A stretch of 64,000 nucleotides of DNA from Vibrio splendidus (GTDB lineage Bacteria; Pseudomonadota; Gammaproteobacteria; Enterobacterales; Vibrionaceae). The position numbers were made by a program, and so were the translations under genes. The DNA lies in the NCBI RefSeq assembly GCF_003345295.1, contig NZ_CP031055.1, forward strand, positions 868,001 through 932,000. Direction: 5' to 3'. Of this stretch, positions 1-8,824 are shown piece after piece. Position 1 is the first letter of the stretch, and each line of letters opens with the position of its first letter. The notes under the pieces were generated by a model, which was not told the DNA's origin, ran no database searches, and saw only the letters and a list, made by a program, of their open reading frames with translations.

Positions 1-82
1 AAATAGCACCAATTTTAGGGGTTTAGCAGTGATTCAGTAGCAATCTACTGAATATTCAAATAACTAAAGCATAGGATTAGCA

Positions 83-1390
83 ATGCTGGATTCTAAATTA
101 CTTCGAGCTGAGCTGGATGAAACAGCGGCAAAATTAGCACGTCGAGGCTTCACCCTTGATGTAGAGACAATTCGTGAACTTGAAGAAAAACGTAAGTCCC
201 TTCAGATGAAAACTGAAGAGCTGCAAGCGTTACGTAACTCTCGATCGAAGTCCATTGGTCAAGCGAAAGCAAAAGGCGACCATGAAGAAGCTGAGCGTAT
301 CCTTGCTGAAGTAGGCAACTTAGGCGCAGAACTAGACCAAGCTAAAGTAACATTGGCTGAGCTTCAATCTGAGCTAGAAACGATCACAATGTCGATTCCT
401 AACCTACCTGACGCAGAAGTGCCAGACGGTAAAGATGAAGACGACAACGTAGAAGTTTCTCGTTGGGGTCAACCTAAGACTTACGACTTCGAAGTGAAAG
501 ATCACGTGGATCTAGGCGAAATGTCTGGCGGTCTTGATTTTGCTAGCGCAGTTAAAATTTCTGGTTCTCGTTTCATCGTGATGAAAGGCAAATTCGCACG
601 TCTACACCGTGCTATTGCTCAGTTCATGCTGGACCTTCACACTGATGAACACGGCTACACAGAAATGTACGTACCGTACCTAGTGAACCACGATAGCCTA
701 TACGGTACTGGTCAACTTCCTAAGTTCGGCGAAGACTTGTTCCACACAAGCCCGCTAACTGAGCAAGTAAGTGATGTACCTCTTAAGACGCTATCGCTTA
801 TCCCTACTGCAGAAGTACCGGTAACGAACATGGTTCGTGACACGATTACTGATGAAGCTGAACTGCCACTTAAGATGACAGCTCACACTCCATGTTTCCG
901 TTCTGAAGCGGGTTCTTACGGTCGTGACACTCGTGGTCTTATCCGTATGCACCAATTCGACAAAGTTGAATTAGTACAAATTACTAAGCCAGAAGATTCA
1001 ATGGCAGCGCTTGAAGAGCTAACAGGTCACGCTGAGAAAGTACTTCAACTTCTAGAGCTTCCTTACCGTAAAGTGATTCTATGTACTGGTGACATGGGCT
1101 TCGGTTCTGCGAAAACTTACGACTTAGAAGTATGGGTTCCAGCACAAGAGACATACCGTGAAATCTCTTCTTGTTCAAACATGTGGGATTTCCAAGCGCG
1201 TCGTATGCAAGCTCGTTTCCGTCGTAAAGGCGAGAAGAAACCTGAACTTGTACACACGCTAAACGGTTCTGGTCTTGCTGTTGGTCGTACTATGGTTGCT
1301 ATTCTTGAGAACAACCAAGAAGCAGACGGCCGTATTGCTATCCCAACAGTACTTCAGCCATACATGGGCGGCGTAACGCACATTGGTTAA
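83..1390 (+). CDS. serS: Seryl-tRNA synthetase
   Basis: Class II aminoacyl-tRNA synthetase that charges tRNA-Ser (and tRNA-Sec) with serine in the cytoplasm. The 435-residue length is normal for bacteria. Residues 1 to about 110 form the long antiparallel coiled-coil arm that grips the tRNA, visible as charged E/K-rich heptads. The catalytic core follows, with motif 2 (FRSEAG...GRDTRGLIR, near 275-295) and motif 3 (NGSGLAVGRTMVAILEN, near 393-409). The ATG follows an AGGATT ribosome-binding site. A strong terminator lies just after the stop, so it looks like a single-gene unit or the last gene of a transcript that starts left of the window. Confidence 0.98.
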   Translation: MLDSKLLRAELDETAAKLARRGFTLDVETIRELEEKRKSLQMKTEELQALRNSRSKSIGQAKAKGDHEEAERILAEVGNLGAELDQAKVTLAELQSELETITMSIPNLPDAEVPDGKDEDDNVEVSRWGQPKTYDFEVKDHVDLGEMSGGLDFASAVKISGSRFIVMKGKFARLHRAIAQFMLDLHTDEHGYTEMYVPYLVNHDSLYGTGQLPKFGEDLFHTSPLTEQVSDVPLKTLSLIPTAEVPVTNMVRDTITDEAELPLKMTAHTPCFRSEAGSYGRDTRGLIRMHQFDKVELVQITKPEDSMAALEELTGHAEKVLQLLELPYRKVILCTGDMGFGSAKTYDLEVWVPAQETYREISSCSNMWDFQARRMQARFRRKGEKKPELVHTLNGSGLAVGRTMVAILENNQEADGRIAIPTVLQPYMGGVTHIG

Positions 1391-1410
1391 TCAGTAAAAC
1401 TGTTATACGA

Positions 1411-1438
1411 AAACCCAGTCAATCGGCTGGGTTTTTTA
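1411..1438 (+). terminator. Rho-independent terminator of serS
   Basis: AACCCAG and CTGGGTT form a stem around a short loop, followed by a run of six T residues. Confidence 0.9.
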
Positions 1439-1601
1439 TTATCTGTTACACCGGAAAGCAGTGAGTCGAGGGTCAATTTTATTACTCATTTGTAATAGTG
1501 TTTCTCTAATTTAGGTTATTATTACATCACTAAAAAATGGTTATAATGCGCTCTTATCGCGGTAGGTACAAATTTTCTCATGCAAATACAGAGGAGGACT
1601 T

Positions 1602-1868
1602 ATGGCCGTAGGATGGGCAGGTGACGATAGCGTCAGTCAGCAAATTCAAAATACCATTGATGATGAGATCTCTCGTGTAAGAGGGAACATTCAAAGTGGG
1701 GAAAGCTTGCATTATTGTGACGAGTGCGGTGATGAGATATCAGAAAAGAGACGGCTAGCGATTAAAGGCGTGCGTTTCTGTATTGGATGCCAGTCCATGT
1801 TTGAACACGTTGCGCATCGTCACTCATTGTTCAATCGCAGAGCAAGTAAAGACAGCCAACTTCGTTAG
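1602..1868 (+). CDS. DksA/TraR-type zinc finger protein, YbiI-like
   Basis: Small 88-residue protein of the DksA/TraR C4 zinc-finger family. The four cysteines sit in CDECG (near 39-43) and CIGC (near 58-61). The C-terminal NRRASKDSQLR closely resembles the end of E. coli YbiI, the probable orthologue. It lacks DksA's long N-terminal coiled coil, so it may not work in the RNA polymerase secondary channel in the same way. The family's role is not well defined. It stands alone, convergent with bioA. A TATAAT-like -10 element lies near 1542, and GAGGAGG precedes the ATG. Confidence 0.88.
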   Translation: MAVGWAGDDSVSQQIQNTIDDEISRVRGNIQSGESLHYCDECGDEISEKRRLAIKGVRFCIGCQSMFEHVAHRHSLFNRRASKDSQLR

Positions 1869-1906
1869 AAGGCAGTCGCTCTCTATTGTCGATAATAATG
1901 AACCGA

Positions 1907-1957
1907 CCTCTCCTTAACTTCAATATTGCAGATAGCAAATGAACCAGTAAGGAGAGG
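1907..1957. repeat. Perfect 10-bp inverted repeat between convergent genes
   Basis: CCTCTCCTTA at 1907-1916 is exactly mirrored by TAAGGAGAGG at 1948-1957 with a 31-nt loop. It lies between the stops of the YbiI-like gene and bioA. Neither side has a U-tract, so a classical intrinsic terminator is not supported. It may be a weak bidirectional terminator or an mRNA 3' stem. Confidence 0.5.
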
Positions 1958-1972
1958 TAATAGCTTTGTCTT

Positions 1973-3250
1973 CTATTTAAAGCAGTGGCGATCTTTTAAT
2001 GCGCAATTAATAGCGGAAACAAGTTTCTCGATGTGCTCAGGCTTGCTAATGAAGGGAGGCATGATATAAATCAATTTGCCAAACGGGCGTATCCAAACGC
2101 CTTGCTCTACAAAGTGAGCTTGGATGGTTTCCATATCCACAGGCGTGTGAGTCTCAACAACGCCAATAGCCCCTAACCAACGCACGTCTTTAACCAGTTC
2201 ATGCTCTCGCAACGGTGGTAGCAACTCAGAAAAGAGTTGTTCAATCTGTTGAGTCTGAATTTTCCAATGGCCTTGCTCGATGATGGATAAACTTGCCGCA
2301 CCGACTGCGCAAGCCAATGGGTTGCCCATAAAGGTTGGCCCATGCATAAAGCAACCTGCTTCACCGCTACATACGGTGTCTGCGACTTCTTTGCTCGCAA
2401 GCGTCGCTGACAGCGTCATATAGCCACCAGTTAGCGCTTTACCTACGCATAGAATGTCCGGTTGAACACCGGCATGCTCACAGGCAAACAGTTTCCCAGT
2501 GCGGCCAAACCCGGTCGCAATCTCATCCAAGATAAGTAATACGTTGAATTCATCACACAGTAAGCGAACCTGTTTTAAGAACTCAGGGTGGTATATGCGC
2601 ATGCCGCCAGCACCTTGAACTATTGGCTCTAAGATCACGGCTGCAACCTCTTCATGATGGGTTGTGAGTTTCTCTCGAAAGCTATTGATGTCACTTGAAT
2701 TCCACTCATCCCAAAAGCCAGTTTTTGGCGAATCAGCGAAAATATGCTCAGGCAAAAAGCCTTTGTAAAGGCTATGCATCGAGTTATCCGGATCGGTCAC
2801 TGACATCGCCGCGAAGGTATCTCCGTGGTAACCATCTCTTAGCGTTAGGAACTTTGAACGAGGTTGCCCTTTAGCATGCCAGTACTGCAGTGCCATCTTA
2901 AGGCTAACTTCCACGGCCACTGAACCTGAATCGGCCAAGAATACGTGCTCTAGATTACTTGGCGCTAAATTCAGCAGTTTCTTACATAAATCGATAGCGG
3001 GCTGGTGGGTGATACCGCCAAACATAACGTGTGAAACCTTATCGATTTGGCTGTGAGCCGCAGCATTGAGCTCTGGATGATTGTAGCCGTGGATGGTTGA
3101 CCACCAAGATGACATACCATCAATAATTCGTTTTCCGCCTTCTAATTCTAAGTAAACACCGTCTGCGTTGGTGACTGGGTAGCAGGTCAGAGGTGTTAAC
3201 GTTGATGTGTAAGGATGCCAGATATGCTGGCGATCAAAGGCGAGATCCAT
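1973..3250 (-). CDS. bioA: Adenosylmethionine-8-amino-7-oxononanoate aminotransferase
   Basis: PLP-dependent class III aminotransferase that converts KAPA to DAPA using S-adenosylmethionine as amino donor, in biotin synthesis. The protein starts with the family's LAFDRQHIWHPYTS. It has a substrate-site SSWWS motif and the PLP lysine in CVGKALTGGYMT. I chose the ATG at 3250, giving 425 residues, because GGAAG lies five bases upstream. An in-frame ATG at 3262 has no ribosome-binding site. It is transcribed away from bioBFCD, and both directions share the BirA operator region. Confidence 0.96.
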   Translation of the reverse strand: MDLAFDRQHIWHPYTSTLTPLTCYPVTNADGVYLELEGGKRIIDGMSSWWSTIHGYNHPELNAAAHSQIDKVSHVMFGGITHQPAIDLCKKLLNLAPSNLEHVFLADSGSVAVEVSLKMALQYWHAKGQPRSKFLTLRDGYHGDTFAAMSVTDPDNSMHSLYKGFLPEHIFADSPKTGFWDEWNSSDINSFREKLTTHHEEVAAVILEPIVQGAGGMRIYHPEFLKQVRLLCDEFNVLLILDEIATGFGRTGKLFACEHAGVQPDILCVGKALTGGYMTLSATLASKEVADTVCSGEAGCFMHGPTFMGNPLACAVGAASLSIIEQGHWKIQTQQIEQLFSELLPPLREHELVKDVRWLGAIGVVETHTPVDMETIQAHFVEQGVWIRPFGKLIYIMPPFISKPEHIEKLVSAINCALKDRHCFK

Positions 3251-3289
3251 AGTAACTTCCATTCTTGAAGTGATTAAAAAATAATCAGA

Positions 3290-3321
3290 TGTAAACTTTT
3301 GATATTATCAATGTGTTGACA
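3290..3321. promoter_or_regulatory. BirA (biotin repressor) operator between bioA and bioB
   Basis: TGTAAAC at 3290-3296 and GTTGACA at 3315-3321 are inverted half-sites separated by 18 bp. This matches the spacing and sequence of the E. coli bio operator (TGTAAAC-N18-GTTTACA) with one mismatch. The centre carries the palindrome TTGATATTATCAA. Binding here would block both divergent promoters when biotin is plentiful. Confidence 0.85.
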
Positions 3322-3343
3322 GTCTAAAGCTTGTCGGTAGACT
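3316..3343 (+). promoter_or_regulatory. Probable sigma-70 promoter of bioBFCD
   Basis: A perfect -35 hexamer TTGACA (3316-3321) is followed after 16 bp by TAGACT (3338-3343). The -35 lies inside the right half-site of the BirA operator, which explains repression. Confidence 0.65.
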
Positions 3344-3410
3344 AGCCAAGCATAAATGCAATCTCTATTGATGGAGGTGCAATATCAAAAAAATAAAAAA
3401 GGATCGACAC

Positions 3411-4463
3411 GTGGAAGTTCGTCATGACTGGACAGTTGCTGAAGTAACAGCGCTGCTTGAAAAACCGTTTATGGATTTAATGTTTGAAGCTCAAGTTGTT
3501 CATAGACAGTACCAAGAGCACAACCACGTGCAGGTGAGTACGCTTTTATCAATTAAGACGGGTGCTTGCCCTGAAGATTGTAAGTACTGCCCTCAAAGTG
3601 CTCACTACCGAACAGATGTCGACAAAGAACGCTTAATGGAAGTCGAGCGTGTTTTGGATGCGGCGCTAAAAGCTAAGAACGCGGGTTCGACTCGTTTCTG
3701 TATGGGCGCGGCATGGAAAAATCCGAAAGAGCGCGATATGCCTCACCTAACTGACATGATCAAAGGTGTGAAAGGCATGGGCCTAGAAACGTGTATGACG
3801 CTAGGTATGCTAACGCCAGATCAAGCGGGTGAGTTAGCGGACGCAGGTTTGGATTACTACAACCACAACCTTGATACGTCTCCTGAGTTCTACGGCAGCA
3901 TCATTACTACTCGTACTTACCAAGATCGTTTAGACACTCTATCTCACGTACGTGATGCCGGAATGAAGATTTGCTCAGGCGGTATTATTGGTATGGGTGA
4001 AAGCACCAATGACCGTGCGGGTCTACTTGTAGAACTGGCTAACCTTCCAGTACACCCTGAGAGTGTGCCAATCAACATGCTCGTGAAAGTGAAAGGCACA
4101 CCGATGGAAAACGTCGATGATGTTGAGTCTTTCGATTTTATCAAACTTATTGCCATTGCTCGTATCATGATGCCAATGTCTGCGGTTCGTCTATCAGCGG
4201 GTCGTGAGAATATGAATGAACAGATGCAAGCGATGTGTTTCATGGCTGGCGCGAACTCTATCTTCTACGGTTGTAAGCTACTGACTACACCAAACCCAGA
4301 CGAAGACACGGATATGCAGTTGTTTAAGAAGCTGGGTATCAATAGCCAACAGGTGGCTCAAAAGCCTGACGAAATTCAAGAAAATGAACTGTTAGATCAA
4401 GTGGTGGAGCGCGTTGCTGCTCGTCCAACGAAAGATGACATGTTCTACGATGCCACTGTTTAA
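3411..4463 (+). CDS. bioB: Biotin synthase
   Basis: Radical-SAM enzyme that inserts sulfur into dethiobiotin, the last step of biotin synthesis. The CxxxCxxC cluster motif CPEDCKYC is near residues 54-61, binding the 4Fe-4S centre. Further conserved cysteines, and the arginine in the LSAGREN motif, serve the sacrificial 2Fe-2S cluster. At 350 residues the length is normal. Translation starts at GTG 3411, preceded by AAAGGA at a good distance. It is the first gene of bioBFCD, and its end overlaps the bioF start by 14 nt, suggesting translational coupling. Confidence 0.97.
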   Translation: MEVRHDWTVAEVTALLEKPFMDLMFEAQVVHRQYQEHNHVQVSTLLSIKTGACPEDCKYCPQSAHYRTDVDKERLMEVERVLDAALKAKNAGSTRFCMGAAWKNPKERDMPHLTDMIKGVKGMGLETCMTLGMLTPDQAGELADAGLDYYNHNLDTSPEFYGSIITTRTYQDRLDTLSHVRDAGMKICSGGIIGMGESTNDRAGLLVELANLPVHPESVPINMLVKVKGTPMENVDDVESFDFIKLIAIARIMMPMSAVRLSAGRENMNEQMQAMCFMAGANSIFYGCKLLTTPNPDEDTDMQLFKKLGINSQQVAQKPDEIQENELLDQVVERVAARPTKDDMFYDATV

Positions 4464-5661
4464 ATCTCGCATCAAAAGTGCCCTTGCTCATCGCCGTGAG
4501 CAAGGGTTAACTCGTCAACTTAAGGTGTTAGAAAGCAGTGATAGTCCTTTGCTTACTAGCGAAGGTTCTAGCTTCATTAATTTTTCGAGTAATGACTATT
4601 TAGGCTTGGCAAACGATCCTGAACTGGTCGATGCATGGCAAACCGGACTTTCCCAATATGGTTCCGGCAGTGCTGCATCGCCATTGGTCACGGGTTTTAG
4701 TCCTGCTCATCGAAATTTAGAGACTCAGCTGTGTGAATGGCTTGGCTTTGAACGTGCCATTCTCTTTAGTTCTGGTTTCAGTGCTAATCAAGCTTTGTTG
4801 TTTTCTCTGCTCGAAAAAGACGACTCTCTGTTGCAAGACAAACTTAACCACGCCTCCTTGATGGAAGCGGGGATACTTTCACCTGCAACCATGAAACGCT
4901 TTAAGCACAACGACACGCAACACCTCGATTCTTTACTAAGCCGCTCTCCACAATCGTTAGTCGTGACTGAAGGTGTGTTTAGCATGGATGGCGACGAAGC
5001 GCCTCTTAGTCAGATATTTAACCTGACTAATCGATACGATAGTTGGTTGGCGGTTGATGATGCCCACGGTATCGGCGTACTAGGTGATAAAGGGGCTGGG
5101 AGCTGCAGTGCAGCACAAATCTCACCTGATATCTTGGTGGTGACCTTTGGTAAAGCATTTGGCCTTTCTGGTGCTGCGATTCTTTGTTCGTCAGAGGTGG
5201 GAGACTACTTAACTCAGTTTGCTCGTCATCATGTGTATTCGACCGCGATACCCCCTTCACAAGCGGTGGCTTTGTCTCATGCGTGTAAGATGATTCAGAC
5301 GCAAGAGTGGCGTCGTGAGAAGTTGACAGAACTTGGCGCCCTTTATGCTGAGCAGATGAGTGGCGTGAAAGGCTTTATTGATACTCAGACCCCAATCAAG
5401 CCGTTCGTTATTGGCGAAGCCCAAGCTGCATTATCTATTGCCGAAGAATTAAAGCGTAACCAAGTTTGGGTAACGGCGATAAGACCACCAACCGTACCGA
5501 CAGGGACGGCTCGTTTACGAATTACGTTAACGGCCAATCACAGTCAGGAACAGATTCTTCAGTTAACTGACTCGTTGCTTCAAGCAATAGAGCGAAGCAA
5601 TGACTCTGGAAGCAAGCCAAGCATAGAATCAAGCTTTGAATTAAAGAAAGAGGCTCAGTAA
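4450..5661 (+). CDS. bioF: 8-amino-7-oxononanoate synthase
   Basis: PLP-dependent alpha-oxoamine synthase that condenses pimeloyl-ACP with L-alanine to give KAPA. Visible are the DDAHGIGVLG segment and the PLP-lysine region TFGKAFG. The open frame extends back to 4414, but the protein family starts at the ATG at 4450 (MPLFKSRIKSAL), giving 403 residues and a 14-nt overlap with bioB. The C-terminal tail beyond about residue 385 is serine/glutamate-rich and poorly conserved. Confidence 0.95.
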   Translation: MPLFKSRIKSALAHRREQGLTRQLKVLESSDSPLLTSEGSSFINFSSNDYLGLANDPELVDAWQTGLSQYGSGSAASPLVTGFSPAHRNLETQLCEWLGFERAILFSSGFSANQALLFSLLEKDDSLLQDKLNHASLMEAGILSPATMKRFKHNDTQHLDSLLSRSPQSLVVTEGVFSMDGDEAPLSQIFNLTNRYDSWLAVDDAHGIGVLGDKGAGSCSAAQISPDILVVTFGKAFGLSGAAILCSSEVGDYLTQFARHHVYSTAIPPSQAVALSHACKMIQTQEWRREKLTELGALYAEQMSGVKGFIDTQTPIKPFVIGEAQAALSIAEELKRNQVWVTAIRPPTVPTGTARLRITLTANHSQEQILQLTDSLLQAIERSNDSGSKPSIESSFELKKEAQ

Positions 5662-6465
5662 ATGTCACAAGAAGCAGTAGTGCATAATTACGTAAGCCAA
5701 GATAAGAATGCGATTGCCGAAGCCTTCGGTAAAGCAGCGACAACGTATGACAAACACGCTGAGTTTCAGCGAGATGTTGGCCACCGACTCCTAGACAAGC
5801 TACCGAGAGACCTCTCTGGCTTAAAGGTGCTCGATTTAGGTTGTGGTACTGGCTACTTCTCTGAGCAGATGGTAATGCGTGGTGCTGAAGTAGTATGCGC
5901 TGATCTTTCTGCTGGAATGTTAGGAAGGGCAGAGCAGCGTTGTGGTACATCGGTTTCTTTATATCAACAAGCCGATGCTGAGCAATTACCGTTTGAAGAT
6001 GGGTGTTTTGACATCGTTTTTTCAAGCTTAGCGTTGCAATGGTGTGATGATTTATCGTCACCTTTAAAAGAGATGAAGCGTGTTTCCGCGGTTGGTGGGC
6101 GTGTAATTTTCTCAACTTTGCTTGATGGGTCACTGTTTGAACTGGAAAAATCATGGTCCAAAATTGACGCACATCAACACGTTAACCATTTTATTACAAT
6201 CAATCAGGTAAAAATTGCGTTAGCGCAATCTAGCTGTACTGCTCATCAACTAGACTTGCCCACCATCACCGTTTGGTACGACACTGCGTTTGAACTGATG
6301 CGCGACCTTAAAGGTATCGGCGCTAATCACGTAAGTGGTCGCTCACAAGGTTTAACAAGTCGCCGCATGTTGCAGCTTGTTGAACGGGAATATCGAGAGT
6401 TTAAAAACCATCAAGGTTTCTTACCAGCAACATATCAAGTTTGTTTAGGGGTTATTCAATTATGA
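5662..6465 (+). CDS. bioC: Malonyl-ACP O-methyltransferase
   Basis: SAM-dependent methyltransferase that methylates malonyl-ACP so it can be extended by fatty-acid synthesis to pimeloyl-ACP methyl ester, the start of biotin synthesis. Motif I is VLDLGCGTGYFSEQ near residues 54-67, with a following acidic loop (CADLSAGML) and SSLALQWCDD. Length is 267. The ATG follows the bioF stop with no gap, and the stop overlaps the bioD start as ATGA. The partner esterase bioH is not in this window. Confidence 0.94.
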   Translation: MSQEAVVHNYVSQDKNAIAEAFGKAATTYDKHAEFQRDVGHRLLDKLPRDLSGLKVLDLGCGTGYFSEQMVMRGAEVVCADLSAGMLGRAEQRCGTSVSLYQQADAEQLPFEDGCFDIVFSSLALQWCDDLSSPLKEMKRVSAVGGRVIFSTLLDGSLFELEKSWSKIDAHQHVNHFITINQVKIALAQSSCTAHQLDLPTITVWYDTAFELMRDLKGIGANHVSGRSQGLTSRRMLQLVEREYREFKNHQGFLPATYQVCLGVIQL

Positions 6466-7145
6466 TTGATGCATTATTCATTGCAGGTACGGATACCGAA
6501 GTGGGAAAAACTGTGGTTTCAAAAGCGATTCTTCAAGCTTTGGCCGCACAGGATTTATCAACAATTGGCTATAAGCCAGTTGCTGCAGGGTGTGAACAAT
6601 ACCCTGAAGGGTTACGTAACAGTGATGCATTACACCTTCAAGAAGCTGCGACGCAAGATGTTGCTTACGAAGACGTTAACCCGTATGCATTGTTGCTACC
6701 ATCATCACCTCATATCGCAGCTAAGCATGACGGTGTCGTGGTTGATGAAGCGGTATTATCAGCGAAGCTAGAACAGCATAAGCAAAACTCTGACATCGTT
6801 TTAGTTGAAGGTGCTGGTGGTTGGCGTGTGCCGGTTTCAGATGACGAATACTTGTCTAGCTGGGTTAAAAAAGAGCAGCTTCCAGTTGTCCTAACTGTTG
6901 GTATTAAGCTGGGTTGTTTGAGCCACGCTCTGTTAACTGCTGAAGCGATTCGTGCAGATGGTCTAAACCTAGTAGGTTGGGTAGCGAACCGCATTAATCC
7001 AGGCACTGAACATTATGCTGATATTATTGCGATGCTTGAAGACAAGCTAGGTGCGCCGAAGTTAGGTGAAATCCCTTACGTACCAAGAGCAAAGTCTAAG
7101 AACATTGGTAAGTACATTGATGTGCAGCCTTTGCTTACGCTTTAA
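6462..7145 (+). CDS. bioD: Dethiobiotin synthetase
   Basis: ATP-dependent carboxylase that closes the ureido ring on DAPA to form dethiobiotin. The P-loop variant AGTDTEVGKT lies near residues 8-17, and VEGAGGWRVP is the second conserved loop. The open frame begins at 6441, but the ATG at 6462 overlaps the bioC stop (ATGA) and gives the usual N-terminus MIDALFIAGTDTEVGKT and 227 residues. It is the last gene of the operon, followed by a terminator. Confidence 0.95.
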   Translation: MIDALFIAGTDTEVGKTVVSKAILQALAAQDLSTIGYKPVAAGCEQYPEGLRNSDALHLQEAATQDVAYEDVNPYALLLPSSPHIAAKHDGVVVDEAVLSAKLEQHKQNSDIVLVEGAGGWRVPVSDDEYLSSWVKKEQLPVVLTVGIKLGCLSHALLTAEAIRADGLNLVGWVANRINPGTEHYADIIAMLEDKLGAPKLGEIPYVPRAKSKNIGKYIDVQPLLTL

Positions 7146-7169
7146 TTCTCACCTAGTGTACTAAACAAG

Positions 7170-7195
7170 AAAAGGGCTGCGATTGCAGCCCTTTT
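7170..7195 (+). terminator. Rho-independent terminator of bioBFCD
   Basis: AAAGGGCTGC and GCAGCCCTTT form a 10-bp stem around GATT, followed by a short T tract. Confidence 0.9.
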
Positions 7196-7255
7196 GCTAT
7201 TTTAAGCCTTTAGACCATACGTTTGTAAAAACCGGTCTTTTGAACAAGTTTGGGA

Positions 7256-7423
7256 TTAATGTTCTTTTGTCAGTCCCATTAATGCTTGTTGCGTTTCTGT
7301 GATTTTTGTCTGTGCCGTTTGCGGTGTTAGGATTCCAATCTGCTTTTTCGCTTCTTCTTCAGTAATCCCTAGGTGACAGCACAGTAAATCAATAGCCATT
7401 TGAGTGTTAGTACCTTCAACCAT
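7256..7423 (-). CDS. Small conserved-looking protein of unknown function
   Basis: Predicted 55-residue protein starting MVEGTNTQMAIDLLCCHLG. I do not recognise a family. The frame extends to 7444, but the ATG at 7423 has an AAAGGGA ribosome-binding site seven bases upstream and is the better start. The sequence is mostly helical in character with a CC pair near residues 16-17 and an EEEAKKQIG stretch. It sits alone between bioD and htpX on the opposite strand. The good ribosome-binding site is the main support for its being real. Confidence 0.6.
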   Translation of the reverse strand: MVEGTNTQMAIDLLCCHLGITEEEAKKQIGILTPQTAQTKITETQQALMGLTKEH

Positions 7424-7700
7424 GATCGTTCCCTTTTTGTACATGGACTAGCCAATAAATCATCTGAAGTCACTGTAAACGGATTGTTATATTGGCACCA
7501 TACGACTTAGGTCTAATAGACTAAGGTTAATTCGAATATAGTCTCGTAATCAAATGTTGCAATTTAATGCTTAACCTTGTTTTCTTAATCTAAGACTATA
7601 TGTATAAGTAAGTATAAGTCTTCAAGGTTGGAATCTATTGCTGTCTGCCTTGCCTATAACAATAAGTTTTATAAAAACAGCTTTCATGCGGAGATAAGTA

Positions 7701-8564
7701 ATGAAGCGAGTAATGTTGTTCCTTGCAACCAACCTTGCGGTTGTATTGGTACTAAGTGTTGTTCTTAATATTGTATATGCAGTCACAGGTATGCAACCAG
7801 GAAGCCTTTCAGGCTTGTTGTTAATGGCTGCAGTATTTGGTTTTGGCGGTTCATTCATTTCATTAATGATGTCAAAGAAAATGGCGCTACGCTCAGTAGG
7901 CGGCATGGTCATTGAAAGCCCACGTAACGAAACAGAACATTGGTTGATGGAGACGGTAAGCCGTCAAGCTCAGCAAGTTGGTATTGGTATGCCAACAGTG
8001 GCGATCTACGACTCGCCAGACATCAACGCATTCGCGACAGGTGCTAAACGTGACGATTCATTGGTAGCAGTATCAACAGGCCTGCTGCACAACATGACGC
8101 GTGATGAAGCTGAAGCGGTATTAGCGCATGAAGTGAGCCACATCGCGAACGGTGATATGGTGACCATGACGTTAATGCAAGGTGTAGTGAACACGTTCGT
8201 TATCTTCCTATCTCGTTTCATCGCCAACATTGTTGCGTCGAATGACAACGAAGAAGAGGGCGGCAGCAACATGATGGTGTACTTCGGTGTGTCTATGGTG
8301 TTGGAATTGGTATTTGGTTTCTTAGCAAGCTTCATTACGATGTGGTACAGCCGTCATCGTGAATTCCATGCCGATGCAGGTGCAGCGAACCTAGTAGGTA
8401 AAGAGAAGATGATTGCAGCGCTAGAGCGTCTAAAGGTGAGCCATGAGCCACAACTGGAAGGTTCTATGATGGCGTTTGGTATCAACGGTAAGAAGTCTCT
8501 AACAGAGCTTCTAATGAGCCATCCACCACTAGATAAGCGTATTGCGTCTCTACGTAACATGTAA
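7701..8564 (+). CDS. htpX: Membrane zinc metalloprotease HtpX
   Basis: M48-family inner-membrane protease that degrades misfolded membrane proteins with FtsH. The zinc-binding HEVSH lies near residues 140-144. The third ligand region FHADAGAANLVGK follows the second membrane pair. Two N-terminal transmembrane segments (about 4-26 and 33-55) and two more after the HExxH motif (about 155-175 and 193-215) match the family. Length 287 is standard. No clear heat-shock sigma-32 promoter was found upstream. Confidence 0.97.
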   Translation: MKRVMLFLATNLAVVLVLSVVLNIVYAVTGMQPGSLSGLLLMAAVFGFGGSFISLMMSKKMALRSVGGMVIESPRNETEHWLMETVSRQAQQVGIGMPTVAIYDSPDINAFATGAKRDDSLVAVSTGLLHNMTRDEAEAVLAHEVSHIANGDMVTMTLMQGVVNTFVIFLSRFIANIVASNDNEEEGGSNMMVYFGVSMVLELVFGFLASFITMWYSRHREFHADAGAANLVGKEKMIAALERLKVSHEPQLEGSMMAFGINGKKSLTELLMSHPPLDKRIASLRNM

Positions 8565-8606
8565 TCGCTACATATTCTTTTGTCACTAATCGACAAGATA
8601 CATTTG

Positions 8607-8632
8607 AAAGGCTTCCTTCGGGAGGCCTTTTT
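8607..8632 (+). terminator. Rho-independent terminator of htpX
   Basis: AAAGGCTTCC and GGAGGCCTTT pair around a stable TTCG tetraloop, followed by T residues. Confidence 0.9.
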
Positions 8633-8769
8633 GGATCTTGGCATTTAAGGATGTTTGTCTAATGTGGCTTGCAGTATTTGAATGGGGGAGGTGAGTAGGA
8701 CAAGTCAGGTTTGATTGACGACTGTTGTTTACTTAGGGACTACTGTTCGAGACATTTGTTCTACGCAAC

Positions 8770-8795
8770 AAAAAGGCTTCCACATGGGAAGCCTT
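8770..8795 (-). terminator. Rho-independent terminator of purB
   Basis: Read leftward, AAGGCTTCC and GGAAGCCTT pair, then a T-run follows (the A-run at 8770-8774 on the plus strand). It lies just downstream of the purB stop. The 8633-8769 gap holds nothing else I can recognise. Confidence 0.88.
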
Positions 8796-8824
8796 AGTCT
8801 ATTCTGTGATTCGAACTTCGAATT

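Noticed and set aside
3299..3311. TTGATATTATCAA as a possible FNR site
   Set aside because: The two halves are separated by three bases, not four, and the position is the centre of the BirA operator.
5522..6172. 216-codon open frame antisense to bioC
   Set aside because: Lies wholly over bioF/bioC, which have clear family motifs. The translation is low-complexity in H/Q/L and shows no domain.
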